This document shows, piece by piece, positions 55,183 to 64,000 of a DNA stretch of 64,000 nt. Origin of the DNA: JALQUL01 sp964556425 (GTDB lineage: Bacteria; Pseudomonadota; Gammaproteobacteria; Burkholderiales; Burkholderiaceae_C). The DNA lies in the NCBI GenBank assembly GCA_964556425.1, contig CAZKWC010000007.1, forward strand, positions 11,902-75,901, given 5' to 3'. Numbering within the stretch: the first letter of the stretch is position 1; each line of letters starts with the position of its first letter. The notes below the pieces were generated by a model. The model was not told the origin of the DNA, ran no database searches, and saw only the letters and a list, made by a program, of their open reading frames with translations. The position numbers and the translations under genes are program-made.

Positions 55183-55395
55183 TAGAAATCAACTTTCAGT
55201 GAAGTGGTTAAAAAAAATAATAAAACAAGTAGTCGTTTTTAATTATGCAAGCGCCAAGCAATTGTTGCTGTAACCTCCTTTACTAGCTTAGCCTAGTCAA
55301 TAAGCGAAACAGTTCTTAATGCGAAGTGAACTTGCTTGTAATTCAATAATCTACATAGCAAAGTCTTGATAAATGTAAATTTTCAAATTTTTGGG

Positions 55396-55424
55396 GTTGA
55401 AACCTGCAACTTAGCCTTCATTTA
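55396..55424 (+). promoter_or_regulatory. Candidate sigma32 (heat-shock) promoter of groESL
   Basis: GTTGAAA (55396-55402), 13 bp, CTTCATTTA (55416-55424). This fits the sigma32 pattern CTTGAAA-N13-CCCCATNTA with two differences in the -10. About 200 bases before groES. By-eye prediction. Confidence 0.5.
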
Positions 55425-55489
55425 TTAAAAACGAATTAAGAACTACGACTAGAAGCAACACTCGTTTAAAAAATTATAAATTCTTACTC

Positions 55490-55517
55490 TTGAATTACCA
55501 AAAAAAACCCTTATCAT
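55490..55517 (+). promoter_or_regulatory. Candidate sigma70 promoter of groESL
   Basis: TTGAAT (55490-55495), 16 bp, TATCAT (55512-55517). The predicted start falls inside the CIRCE element, the classic position for HrcA repression. Confidence 0.6.
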
Positions 55518-55543
55518 TAGCACTCGTTGGTGGTGAGTGCTAA
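55517..55543 (+). promoter_or_regulatory. CIRCE operator (HrcA binding site)
   Basis: TTAGCACTC-N9-GAGTGCTAA, an exact match to the CIRCE consensus, lies 88 bases before groES. HrcA is not in the window but must be present in the genome. The 55183-55630 interval holds nothing else recognised. Confidence 0.97.
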
Positions 55544-55630
55544 TAATCGTAGTTTCACCATTCAAACCACTATCATTTTTAATTTATTGGGTTATTTCAA
55601 CTCATTTTGTTAGTTTTTAGGAGAAAGTCA

Positions 55631-55921
55631 ATGAAATTGCGTCCTTTGCACGACCGCGTAATCGTTAAACGCGTAGAAAACGAAACTAAAACCGCTTCTG
55701 GTATCGTTATTCCTGACTCTGCTGCTGAAAAGCCAGATCAAGGTGAAGTTTTAGCCGTAGGCCCAGGCCGTCGCAACGACAAAGGTGAAGTTGGCGCTAT
55801 GTCCGTTAAAGTCGGCGATCGCGTTTTATTCGGTAAATACAGTGGTCAAACCGTCAAAGTTGGCGGCGACGAGTTACTCGTCATGAAAGAAGACGACTTA
55901 TTCGCAGTTTTAGACAACTAA
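55631..55921 (+). CDS. groES: Co-chaperonin GroES
   Basis: 10-kDa lid of the GroEL folding chamber. 96 residues from the ATG at 55631, preceded by TTAGGAGAAAGTCA; an upstream start at 55607 is not used because [15 protein letters not shown] is the normal N-terminus. The mobile loop [16 protein letters not shown] and the C-terminal [17 protein letters not shown] are typical. 51 bases before groEL. Its codon choice is visibly more regular than that of neighbours, as expected for a highly expressed gene. Confidence 0.98.
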   Translation: MKLRPLHDRVIVKRVENETKTASGIVIPDSAAEKPDQGEVLAVGPGRRNDKGEVGAMSVKVGDRVLFGKYSGQTVKVGGDELLVMKEDDLFAVLDN

Positions 55922-55960
55922 GCACTCGCTTAGTTCAGTCCAATTCATTATTTAATTTAG

Positions 55961-57625
<1,665 letters not shown>

Positions 57626-57644
57626 TTGCCAAGGCTGCTTAAGC

Positions 57645-57677
57645 ACTAAGAGCCCAATGCGCATTGGCGCTCTTAGT
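57645..57677 (+). terminator. Long hairpin after groEL
   Basis: The arms 57645-57660 (ACTAAGAGCCCAATGC) and 57661-57677 pair with one extra base and essentially no loop, 20 bases after the groEL stop. There is no T tract. It probably protects the mRNA end ahead of the true terminator at 57698. Confidence 0.55.
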
Positions 57678-57697
57678 ACCAACGCTTAATCACAAAT

Positions 57698-57727
57698 AAA
57701 GGAGTCTTAGGACTCCTTTTTTTATTG
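57698..57727 (+). terminator. Rho-independent terminator of groESL
   Basis: AAAGGAGTC-TTAG-GACTCCTTT followed by TTTTTATT. Confidence 0.92.
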
Positions 57728-57795
57728 AAAATAAAGTTACCTTGAAAAGGTTTTGGCTTAGTTCAATCACTCTAGATGGAAAACTATTAAATTAA

Positions 57796-57834
57796 TTGCA
57801 ATGTGCATAAATTGTGCGTAAAATGTACTTAATT
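57796..57834 (+). promoter_or_regulatory. Toxin-antitoxin promoter with three 11-bp tandem repeats
   Basis: TTGCAA (57796-57801), 17 bp, TAAAAT (57819-57824) form a good promoter. Across it run three contiguous 11-mers: TGTGCATAAAT (57802), TGTGCGTAAAA (57813) and TGTACTTAATT (57824), one per helical turn. They are probably the operator for the antitoxin (inference). Confidence 0.6.
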
Positions 57835-57857
57835 TCCGATTTAAAAGGAGAAACTTA

Positions 57858-58226
57858 ATGACCGTAACGTATGCCAACTTTTTACAACGAGCAAGAGAGC
57901 CAGGTACCTCCCGCTTATCTGTCAGCAATGTTGCACAACTGTTCGACCTTCAACAGCAAGAGTTGGCCAACCTAACACGCTCACATCGCAATACGTTACG
58001 AACTCACCCAGAATCGCCAAGAGTTCAGGCGGCTATGCGTGATTTAATGAGGGTCCTTTCGGCAGCAACAGCCGTACAGCCTGACCCGGAATTAGCAGTG
58101 TTTCTTGTCAAAAATGAGCCTATTCCTGCGTTTAAACACAAAACACTTTTACAACTAGTAGAAGAAGGTAGAGCAGACGATGCTATTGCTTATATGGAGT
58201 CAATTCAATCAGGCTTTGTTGGATGA
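57858..58226 (+). CDS. Xre/MbcA/ParS-type antitoxin
   Basis: 122 residues. An N-terminal DNA-binding helical part (RLSVSNVAQLFDLQQQELANLTRSHRNTLRTHPESPRVQ) is followed by the ParS/MbcA-like toxin-binding domain. The C-terminal segment (FLVKNEPIPAFKHKTLLQLVEEGRADDAIAYMESIQSGFVG) matches the conserved end of this family, which inserts into the RES toxin active site. AAAAGGAG precedes the ATG. It overlaps the toxin by 4 bp (ATGA). Confidence 0.92.
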   Translation: MTVTYANFLQRAREPGTSRLSVSNVAQLFDLQQQELANLTRSHRNTLRTHPESPRVQAAMRDLMRVLSAATAVQPDPELAVFLVKNEPIPAFKHKTLLQLVEEGRADDAIAYMESIQSGFVG

Positions 58227-58744
58227 TACTTATAGATTTGCCCAATACCACAGTATTTCGAGCACATACACCAAAATACTCTTTTCAGCCCACTAGTGGT
58301 GCTGGTGCAGCCAAGCAGGGTGGTCGATTTAATCGAAAAGATGTGGATGCACTTTATTTGTCCTTCGAACAGGATACTGCTATTAAGGAATATCAGCAAA
58401 CTTCACCATTTCTACCGCCTTGTATTTTGTGCTCATATTCTGTCAAATTAACCAAATTAGTTGATTTAAGGCAACTCCATCACGGTCCGCCTTGGGATGA
58501 TCTTTGGCATGATTGGCACGAAGATTGGAGGGAACTTCTTTTTGACCAACAAATCGAACCCCCTTCTTGGATACTTTCAGATATGGTTATTGAGTGTGGC
58601 TATACTGGCATAGTTTTTCCAAGTATCACCAATACTGGGGGAAACAATTTGGTCGTTTTTTGTAGCCAGCTCAATTACGATAATTCTGTTTCAGTTAATG
58701 ACCCTACTAAACTTCTGCCGCAAAATCAAAAAAGTTGGCTTTAA
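58223..58744 (+). CDS. RES-domain toxin
   Basis: 173 residues of the RES family, NAD-consuming toxins that ADP-ribosylate targets or destroy NAD. The defining arginine/glutamate/serine pattern is visible: VFRAHTPKY near residue 12, GGRFN (about 33-37) and ALYLSFEQDTAIKE (about 43-56), with a late serine near 123-137. Complete, with no frameshift. Coupled to the upstream antitoxin, and lies alone between the groESL terminator and the convergent EVE gene. Confidence 0.92.
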   Translation: MILIDLPNTTVFRAHTPKYSFQPTSGAGAAKQGGRFNRKDVDALYLSFEQDTAIKEYQQTSPFLPPCILCSYSVKLTKLVDLRQLHHGPPWDDLWHDWHEDWRELLFDQQIEPPSWILSDMVIECGYTGIVFPSITNTGGNNLVVFCSQLNYDNSVSVNDPTKLLPQNQKSWL

Positions 58745-58917
58745 AAAAACATATATTGTTCGCCACTCACTACCATTGTGCCTAACATCAAAACCAATTC
58801 CTCGTCAATGCCTATTGCCCTATCAGCCTTTAAAGAAGTCATAAGGCAGGCTGGGCAATCATATTTTGGTGGAGTGCGCCAATCTATTGTCCCTATCAAT
58901 AAAAGGTTTACTTAGCA

Positions 58918-59433
58918 CTATTCAAGCGACAATAACATCTGCTCTTGCCCACTCGCATTGCGCTCTGGGCTTGTCTCATCAGTTTTAATCTGCAGCCCTT
59001 CGATCGGCCAATCCACACAGCCCATAGACTGAGCAATATGCATCATGTCGGTTTGCAAAATAGAAAAAATTCCAAATCGCATATGGTAGCCCCAATGCGG
59101 GTTGTTTTGACTAAAGCTTAGCACTGGCAATAAGTCTCGTATAGAGCAATTTTGTGAGGTCAGCCACTGCACATTTTTTCGGTACGGAGAAAAGCCAGGC
59201 GCCATTTCAACTTGGTAAACCTCATCGGATAGAACAACACCTAGTGCGGTAAATTGTTGCAAGGGGGATTTACTCCCCATGGTTTGCACAGAAGAATAAT
59301 AGGCGACTACATCATTGGCTTTAATTACTTGAAGAGGCCGTTTTTTACCATGGCACACCTGCATAAAACCATGTTGTTTACCAATTGCTACATGGTCTGC
59401 GCTGGCTACTGCGATCCAGAATTTTTGATTCAT
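58918..59433 (-). CDS. EVE-domain (PUA-like) protein
   Basis: 171 residues beginning FWIAVASADHVAIGKQHGFMQVCHGKKRPLQ, then ANDVVAYYSS and a late GYHMRFGIFSIL. This matches EVE/DUF55 proteins of the PUA superfamily, thought to bind modified bases in nucleic acids. The linker FTALGVVLSDEVYQVEMAPGFSPYRKNVQW fits this fold. It follows the VOC gene by 27 bases and is probably co-transcribed with it. Confidence 0.85.
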   Translation of the reverse strand: MNQKFWIAVASADHVAIGKQHGFMQVCHGKKRPLQVIKANDVVAYYSSVQTMGSKSPLQQFTALGVVLSDEVYQVEMAPGFSPYRKNVQWLTSQNCSIRDLLPVLSFSQNNPHWGYHMRFGIFSILQTDMMHIAQSMGCVDWPIEGLQIKTDETSPERNASGQEQMLLSLE

Positions 59434-59460
59434 TTTGTATGCTACTAAGAATTGATGAGC

Positions 59461-59850
59461 TTAGGTTGAGCCATTGGAATTGGCTGGGCATAATACGCGC
59501 AGTCGGTGTCCATCAGGGTCTTGCACCATAAATGACCAACCAAAATCCATCAAAGTAATCTCTTGTATTAAGATGGCGCCGGCTACTTGCCAATCATGCA
59601 GCTGCTGTTTTAGTTGCAACTCATTAGGCAGCATAAAAGCAATCTCTTGCAACTGAAACTGTTCACTCCAATTGGCTTTGGGTTGTACACAAGTTCTATC
59701 CCACAATCCCAACATCAGCTGCTCTGAAACAGCAAACATGGCAAAACTACTAGTTTGTTGGATTGAATTTTTTTGCAATAAAGATGAATAAAAATCGACA
59801 CTTTTTTCAATATCTGAAACATAAAAAATCACAAAATTTGGCATTACCAT
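59461..59850 (-). CDS. VOC (glyoxalase/bleomycin resistance-like) protein
   Basis: 129 residues with two beta-alpha-beta-beta-beta modules: VIFYVSDIEKSVDFYSSLLQ at the start and DPDGHRLRVLCP at the end, typical of vicinal oxygen chelate proteins (metal-dependent isomerases, dioxygenases or drug-binding proteins). A strong AAGGAG site precedes the ATG. It follows the WYL regulator, and a perfect 13-bp palindrome lies between them. Confidence 0.88.
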   Translation of the reverse strand: MVMPNFVIFYVSDIEKSVDFYSSLLQKNSIQQTSSFAMFAVSEQLMLGLWDRTCVQPKANWSEQFQLQEIAFMLPNELQLKQQLHDWQVAGAILIQEITLMDFGWSFMVQDPDGHRLRVLCPANSNGST

Positions 59851-59860
59851 GTTGAACTCC

Positions 59861-59893
59861 TTTTTAAAATCAACTCAGTTTTGATTTTAAAAA
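59861..59893. promoter_or_regulatory. Perfect 13-bp inverted repeat upstream of the VOC gene
   Basis: TTTTTAAAATCAA (59861-59873) and TTGATTTTAAAAA (59881-59893), 7 bases apart, directly before the VOC ribosome binding site. No T tract follows on the minus strand. A WYL-regulator operator or mRNA structure is possible. Confidence 0.5.
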
Positions 59894-59911
59894 TAGTCTC
59901 ACCAAAAATTG

Positions 59912-60607
59912 TCAGTAGCGTTCATCCGGAACATTTTCTTGTAGGCGCCATTGCTTTAATAAAACGCTTCTACGAATTGGAAATGTTTGGCTGCTGATTT
60001 CACAAAGTACTAGGTTATCTAGGCGAAAACTTCTAAAACCTTGCCTTAGTTCGCACCAAGCCGCTAATACTTGTCCAGTATCAAAATAACCCAGCACCAC
60101 AGGCCAAATAGTTCTAGAACTGCTTTGGCCTTTTTTATCGCAGTAGCTTACTTGCAACTTTTTTTCAAGTTGAATGGCTTGACGAATAAGCGGTAAAAAT
60201 TGATGTGCAACATTGGGCCTAGCAATAGCTGGAACAATAAACTCTGGCGTGTTTAAAGTACTTAACAAACCCTCTGGAATCACATTTAAAATTTTACTGA
60301 CCGCTTGTTGTGCCCCAGTTTGCAAAGCCGGGTCGGCTTGTTGTGTCACCCAAGATAAGCCCAATACTATAGCTTGTAGTTCTTGAGCAGAAAACATAAG
60401 GGGAGGTAAAACAAAACCTGGTTTTAACACGTAACCAACACCCGCCTCACCCTCTATAGGTGCTCCTTGATCTCTTAAAGTTTGAATGTCTCGATACAGT
60501 GTCCGTAGATTAATATTGAGTTTATTGGCCAACTCTGAACCCGCCACCGGAAAGCGGTGCATTCTTAACAAAGAAATTAGTTCTAGCAATCTTTCAGAGC
60601 GTGACAT
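59912..60607 (-). CDS. YafY-type WYL-domain transcriptional regulator
   Basis: 231 residues from the ATG at 60607, where the family N-terminus MSRSERLLELISLLR begins; ATG at 60613 and TTG at 60649 are also open. An N-terminal HTH_11 domain (ANKLNINLRTLYRDIQTLRDQG, about 26-47) is followed by a WYL domain (SYCDKKGQSSSRTIWPVVLGY, and AWCELRQGFRSFRLDNL near 195-211) that senses a ligand. Relatives commonly control an adjacent VOC gene. It starts 42 bases after the peroxidase pseudogene. Confidence 0.92.
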   Translation of the reverse strand: MSRSERLLELISLLRMHRFPVAGSELANKLNINLRTLYRDIQTLRDQGAPIEGEAGVGYVLKPGFVLPPLMFSAQELQAIVLGLSWVTQQADPALQTGAQQAVSKILNVIPEGLLSTLNTPEFIVPAIARPNVAHQFLPLIRQAIQLEKKLQVSYCDKKGQSSSRTIWPVVLGYFDTGQVLAAWCELRQGFRSFRLDNLVLCEISSQTFPIRRSVLLKQWRLQENVPDERY

Positions 60608-60649
60608 CAGCATTTCACTTCTATTAAAAAATGCTTCATCATATCTCAA

Positions 60650-61858
60650 CTATTTTTTCCACGGGTCAGAGTGTGCCTTGTTTTGAATAAACTGAGTATC
60701 GGTTAAAGTATTGAGAAATGCCACTATATCTTTTAACTCTTGAGCACTTAACTCAAAACCTACCAGTGTTTCATTTTTAATGGGACTTGTGCCATTGGGG
60801 CCGGCACTTGCTTTGCCTGCAAGCGCATAATGCTGAGTTAATACCTGCTCTAAACTAGCGATAGAACCATCATGCATATAAGGGGCAGTTAACGCAATAT
60901 TTCTAAGGCTAGGGGTTCTAAACTTCCCCATATCTAATGGCTGGCCGGTAAACTCGGTAATGCCAATATTGTGGCTAGGATAAGCACCTTTACCATCTAG
61001 GTTATAAAGACCCGTATTATGAAAACCTTGCTCTGGAAAACTGAGTTTTTGATGATTGGAGTTATCGGTAAAATTAAAACCACCATGGCAGTGGTAGCAC
61101 TCTAGTTTTTCGCCAAAAAATAAATCTTCCCCACGCTTAGCAGATTCACTAATAGCATTAATTTTGCCACCATATTTAAATTGGTCGTAGGGGCTATTAA
61201 ACGACAATAAACTACGCTCAAAACTAGCAATTGCTTGAGTCATGGTCGCTAAGTTATAAAGCGCATTTTTATCTTTTTTCGCCATAATGCTTAATTACGG
61301 AAATGCCTGATTAAACAAGACCTGATAAGTTTTTTCGGTGGCAAATAATTGCATTAAAGCCTGCTCTCGACCTGCCATGCCCATTTCGATGGGATGCTCG
61401 CCAAACAAAGGAATTAAGGCTTGAGTTTCAAGCGATTGAATATTGGGGTTAGCCCAAGTTAAAACCGGCATATAGGCAACATTAGCCAAAGGCATAGCAC
61501 TTCTTGCGCCAGCCTCCAGTGTTACCCCTTTAGAAACCGCATTGCCATCGGTAAAGGCTTTTTCTTGCAAGTGACAGGTGGCACAGGCCATTTCTTGGTT
61601 GGCCGATAATCTTTTGTCATAAAACAAATGTCGACCTAACTCTACCTTGGCGGCTGTCATTACATTATGAGCAGGCTCTTTAGGCCTGGGCACCCAAGCT
61701 GGTAACTTACCCACCCACCAATCTTGCATACCTGCTGGCACAGTAGCCCATGAGCTTGTACTGGCGCTTAATAGGCTGATAAAAGCCACACTCAAAGCCA
61801 ACAAAAAAGCCCATAGAAAAAAAGTATTTTTCACTTTTTTAGCAAACAAAAATTTCAC
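60650..61858 (-). pseudogene. Di-heme peroxidase (MbnH/MauG family) broken by an in-frame stop
   Basis: The gene starts at a GTG (61858) inside the stop of the ABC ATPase gene (GTGA). The N-terminal 187 residues carry an export signal (about 11-38) and the first haem motif CATCH (92-96), with the ANVAYMPVLTWANPN and PLFGEHPIEMG segments of the MbnH (MXAN_0977-like) group. A TAA at 61295-61297 ends it. Exactly in frame, four codons on, an ATG (61285) continues with the second half: FERSLL, the second haem motif CYHCH and the C-terminal FRTPSLRNIALTAPYMHDGS. One stop codon thus splits an otherwise complete enzyme. Real nonsense mutation, readthrough or base error are all possible. Confidence 0.85.
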
Positions 61859-62604
61859 GTTTTCACTCCAATGGCCTGAATACATTGTTGCCCGGTTTTG
61901 GCATAAAACCATTGTGCATGCACATCAAAAGTAGTTTCAATAGGGCTTAAATTGTGCAACTCTGCTAAGCCACCAGTCGCAATTACTTGCCCCTGTTTTA
62001 GCAATATACACTCATCACAAAACTGGCTCGCTAAATTAAAGTCATGCAGAATAATAAAAGTAATAAGTTGCCTTTGCCGAGTTTGCTCTTTAATTAAACT
62101 CATCACTTGGAACTGATTTTTTACATCAAGTGCACTCATTGGTTCATCTAGCAATAATACCTCAGGTTGAGCCACCAAGGCTTGCGCCAAAAAGACCAAT
62201 TGTTTTTGCCCTCCACTTAACTCATTCATCATTTGCTGAGTTAAATTTTGAATTCCTAATTGATCAATAATAGCTTGAACTGCTTGCCAATCTTGCGTCG
62301 AAACTGTGGTTTTTAAAGATTTTACTCGGCCTAATAAAATCATTTCAAATACTCTTAACATGGGAGCCGCTCCCATCTCTTGAGGCATATAAGAAATCTG
62401 CTCTTGGGCTAAAGGTTTGGTGTCTAAAAAAACCTCTGTAAGGGCTTTAATTTGCCTAGCCAAGGCTTTCATAAAGCTTGATTTACCTGAACCATTGGGC
62501 CCCAATAATGCAATCACTTGGCCTTTTTCGAATGTTAAGGAGCCTAGCTCTAAAGCATTTTTTAAACCATATTGCACATTCAATTTTTGAATTGTTAAGC
62601 TCAC
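61855..62604 (-). CDS. ABC transporter ATPase, FecE/BtuD type
   Basis: 249 residues from the GTG at 62604, preceded by AAAGGAG and overlapping the permease stop (GTGA). Walker A LLGPNGSGKSS (about 33-43), signature LSGGQKQLV (about 125-133), Walker B LLLDEP and the H-loop histidine (ILHDFN) are all present. It powers import of a siderophore, haem, cobalamin or other metal chelate through the FecCD permease. The GTGA overlap with the downstream peroxidase gene couples all four genes. Confidence 0.94.
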   Translation of the reverse strand: MSLTIQKLNVQYGLKNALELGSLTFEKGQVIALLGPNGSGKSSFMKALARQIKALTEVFLDTKPLAQEQISYMPQEMGAAPMLRVFEMILLGRVKSLKTTVSTQDWQAVQAIIDQLGIQNLTQQMMNELSGGQKQLVFLAQALVAQPEVLLLDEPMSALDVKNQFQVMSLIKEQTRQRQLITFIILHDFNLASQFCDECILLKQGQVIATGGLAELHNLSPIETTFDVHAQWFYAKTGQQCIQAIGVKT

Positions 62605-63653
62605 CAATAGCTCCTTTTATGACTCTTAATCATGAACATAAAAAATGGCACACCCACTAAAGATGTCATGATGCCAATCGGAAATACAGCGCCAGGTGAA
62701 ACTACCTTACTCATAACCGAAGCCAAAGACAATAACAAAGCACCAAAAATGGCACAGGCAGGCAAAAATGTTCTTTGATCTTCGCCTAACAACATTCTGG
62801 CAATATGCGGTGCAACTAAACCAATAAATCCTATGGTGCCTACAAAAGCGACCGCAACTCCGGTCAAAATTGAAATCAAAACAAAGATTTTTATTCTGAG
62901 CCATTTCACATTAATACCTAAAGCTTGAGCTTTAACATCGCCAAGTTTTAAGCTAGTTAATTGCCATACATCTTTCCAAATAAATGGCAAACATATCGCC
63001 AAAGAAAGTGCAATACCTGCTAATTTAGACCAGTTCGATTTTTGCAAACTACCAAACAACCAAAACACCACTTGTTGCAAAGATTCTGGTGAAGCAATTA
63101 ATTGTAATAAAGAGGTGAGAGCTTGAAATAAAAATAAAATCGCAATACCTGCCAACACCAAGGTTTCAGGTGTTGAATTTTTAATCCCACCTAAATAATA
63201 AACCGCCACACAACTTATGACGGCAAAAAGCATGGCATTAGCAGCCACCGCATATGACTCGGCAAAGGGTAAACTAAAGCCAACTACAATGGCTAATGCG
63301 GCACCAAAACCTGCTCCTGCAGAAATTCCTAGGGTGTAACTTGAAGCTAGCGGGTTGTTTAAAATGGTCTGCATTAAACCACCCGACAAACCCAGCGATG
63401 CTCCCACTGCCAAAGCGGTTAAGGCGACTGGTAAACGTATTGACCACACAATAATTTGGCTACTCACATCTTGCGATTGGCCAAAAATACTAGTCAGCAC
63501 TTGGTTCACCGATAATAGTGCCGGGCCTGTTGCTACGTCCAATACAAATGAAATTAACAGCGCCACACACGCACCACCCATGAGCCAAAATCTTTTGGCC
63601 ATGAGTTGTGCATATTGGTGAGCAACTAAATAAGTCTCACCTTTTATTTTCAT
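62601..63653 (-). CDS. FecCD-family ABC permease
   Basis: 350 residues from the ATG at 63653, which overlaps the binding-protein stop (ATGA); a start at 63674 is less likely. About ten membrane helices. The family signatures LAVGASLGLSGGLMQTILNNPLAS (about 91-114) and the C-terminal GTIGFIGLVAPHIARMLLGEDQRTFLP are present. Type II importer for metal chelates; substrate not determinable from the permease. Confidence 0.94.
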   Translation of the reverse strand: MKIKGETYLVAHQYAQLMAKRFWLMGGACVALLISFVLDVATGPALLSVNQVLTSIFGQSQDVSSQIIVWSIRLPVALTALAVGASLGLSGGLMQTILNNPLASSYTLGISAGAGFGAALAIVVGFSLPFAESYAVAANAMLFAVISCVAVYYLGGIKNSTPETLVLAGIAILFLFQALTSLLQLIASPESLQQVVFWLFGSLQKSNWSKLAGIALSLAICLPFIWKDVWQLTSLKLGDVKAQALGINVKWLRIKIFVLISILTGVAVAFVGTIGFIGLVAPHIARMLLGEDQRTFLPACAIFGALLLSLASVMSKVVSPGAVFPIGIMTSLVGVPFFMFMIKSHKRSYW

Positions 63654-64000
63654 GGTTGAACCGAAGCCATCCATGTACCTGCATAAGCGACAGGTAAATA
63701 TTTTTCATGATAAGTTTTGAATGCTAATTCCGGATCTAAATCTTTAAACACCTCAGGATAAAGTTGTTTAGCGATATATTGCATGGCAACAAAATCGTAT
63801 AAAGTGCGACATAAACCGTGCTCAATAGCAAATACATTTTTATTTTTTACCGCTTTCATACCGGCCCATAATTCACGCTTAGCATAGGGCATAAGAGATG
63901 CACGGGTTTGATCTAAAGAGGCTTCATAACCAGTTTTAACAGCCTTTGGTTTATTCACCCAAGAAGAGCCCGCAATAAAAATTAAATCTGGATTATCTAC
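63650..64000 (-). CDS. Periplasmic metal-chelate binding protein, C-terminal part (window edge)
   Basis: 116 codons are visible; the gene continues beyond the right edge. The frame is open from position 64000, reading VDNPDLIFIAGSSW before the internal GTG at 63958. The C-terminal lobe shows YAKRELWAGMKAVKNKNVFAI and DFVAMQYIAKQLYPEVF, typical of FepB/BtuF-like binding proteins. It overlaps the permease start (ATGA). The ligand is unknown. Confidence 0.88.
   Translation of the reverse strand, partial: VDNPDLIFIAGSSWVNKPKAVKTGYEASLDQTRASLMPYAKRELWAGMKAVKNKNVFAIEHGLCRTLYDFVAMQYIAKQLYPEVFKDLDPELAFKTYHEKYLPVAYAGTWMASVQP

Noticed and set aside
58808..58915. 35-codon reading frame after the RES toxin gene
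   Set aside because: No ribosome binding site, no recognisable family, convergent with the EVE gene.

Overview
The window reads as a chromosomal scaffold from a low-GC (visibly AT-rich) betaproteobacterium of the order Burkholderiales. The evidence is gene order: rplU-rpmA-obgE / ispB-pilC-pilD-coaE-zapD-yacG / mutT-ATPase-argJ-secA-M23-dciA, then petABC-sspA-sspB, then hisI-hisE-HIT-tatABC, all arrangements typical of that order. The genus cannot be fixed from sequence alone. A run of 100 N at 8060-8159 shows that this is a draft scaffold.

Layout. 1-15078: housekeeping and cell-division neighbourhood (ribosomal proteins, octaprenyl diphosphate synthase, type IV pilus PilC/PilD without PilB, CoaE, ZapD, YacG, Nudix, ArgJ, SecA, M23 peptidase, DciA-like), interrupted by a self-contained GbsR/MarR - DoxX-like - DUF2269 unit with its own palindromic operator (9223-10718). 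15520-19871: tRNA-Thr(UGU), SspB, SspA and the cytochrome bc1 operon. 19975-25706: a TPR protein, MscL, PdxA, Nif3-like, DegQ-type protease. 25790-30164: an eight-gene minus-strand run FkpB-IspH-HisI-HisE-HIT-TatA-TatB-TatC. 30469-34087: RadC, Smr, DUF218, RNB exonuclease.

34151-49587 is the accessory heart of the window. It holds an uncharacterised three-gene unit (helical-repeat protein, PcfJ-like protein, DUF1266-like membrane protein). Next to it is a cell-surface cluster of three DUF11-type secreted proteins, one a 2299-residue protein ending in a predicted outer-membrane beta-barrel. The surface cluster has a candidate promoter and an attenuator-like hairpin in its leader.

50155-64000: a zinc-less sirtuin, a 166-bp nested palindrome with 10-bp terminal inverted repeats (MITE-like), a group II truncated globin, an FtsX-family permease, a cupin, groESL under both a CIRCE operator and a sigma32-like promoter, a Xre/ParS-RES toxin-antitoxin pair with three 11-bp tandem repeats in its promoter, a WYL regulator-VOC-EVE group, and a translationally coupled FecBCD-type uptake operon. 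That operon ends in a MbnH/MauG-type di-heme peroxidase gene broken by an in-frame stop.

The strongest candidates for undescribed biology are the DUF11/beta-barrel surface cluster, the PcfJ-like triad beside it, and the palindromic element at 51098-51263.
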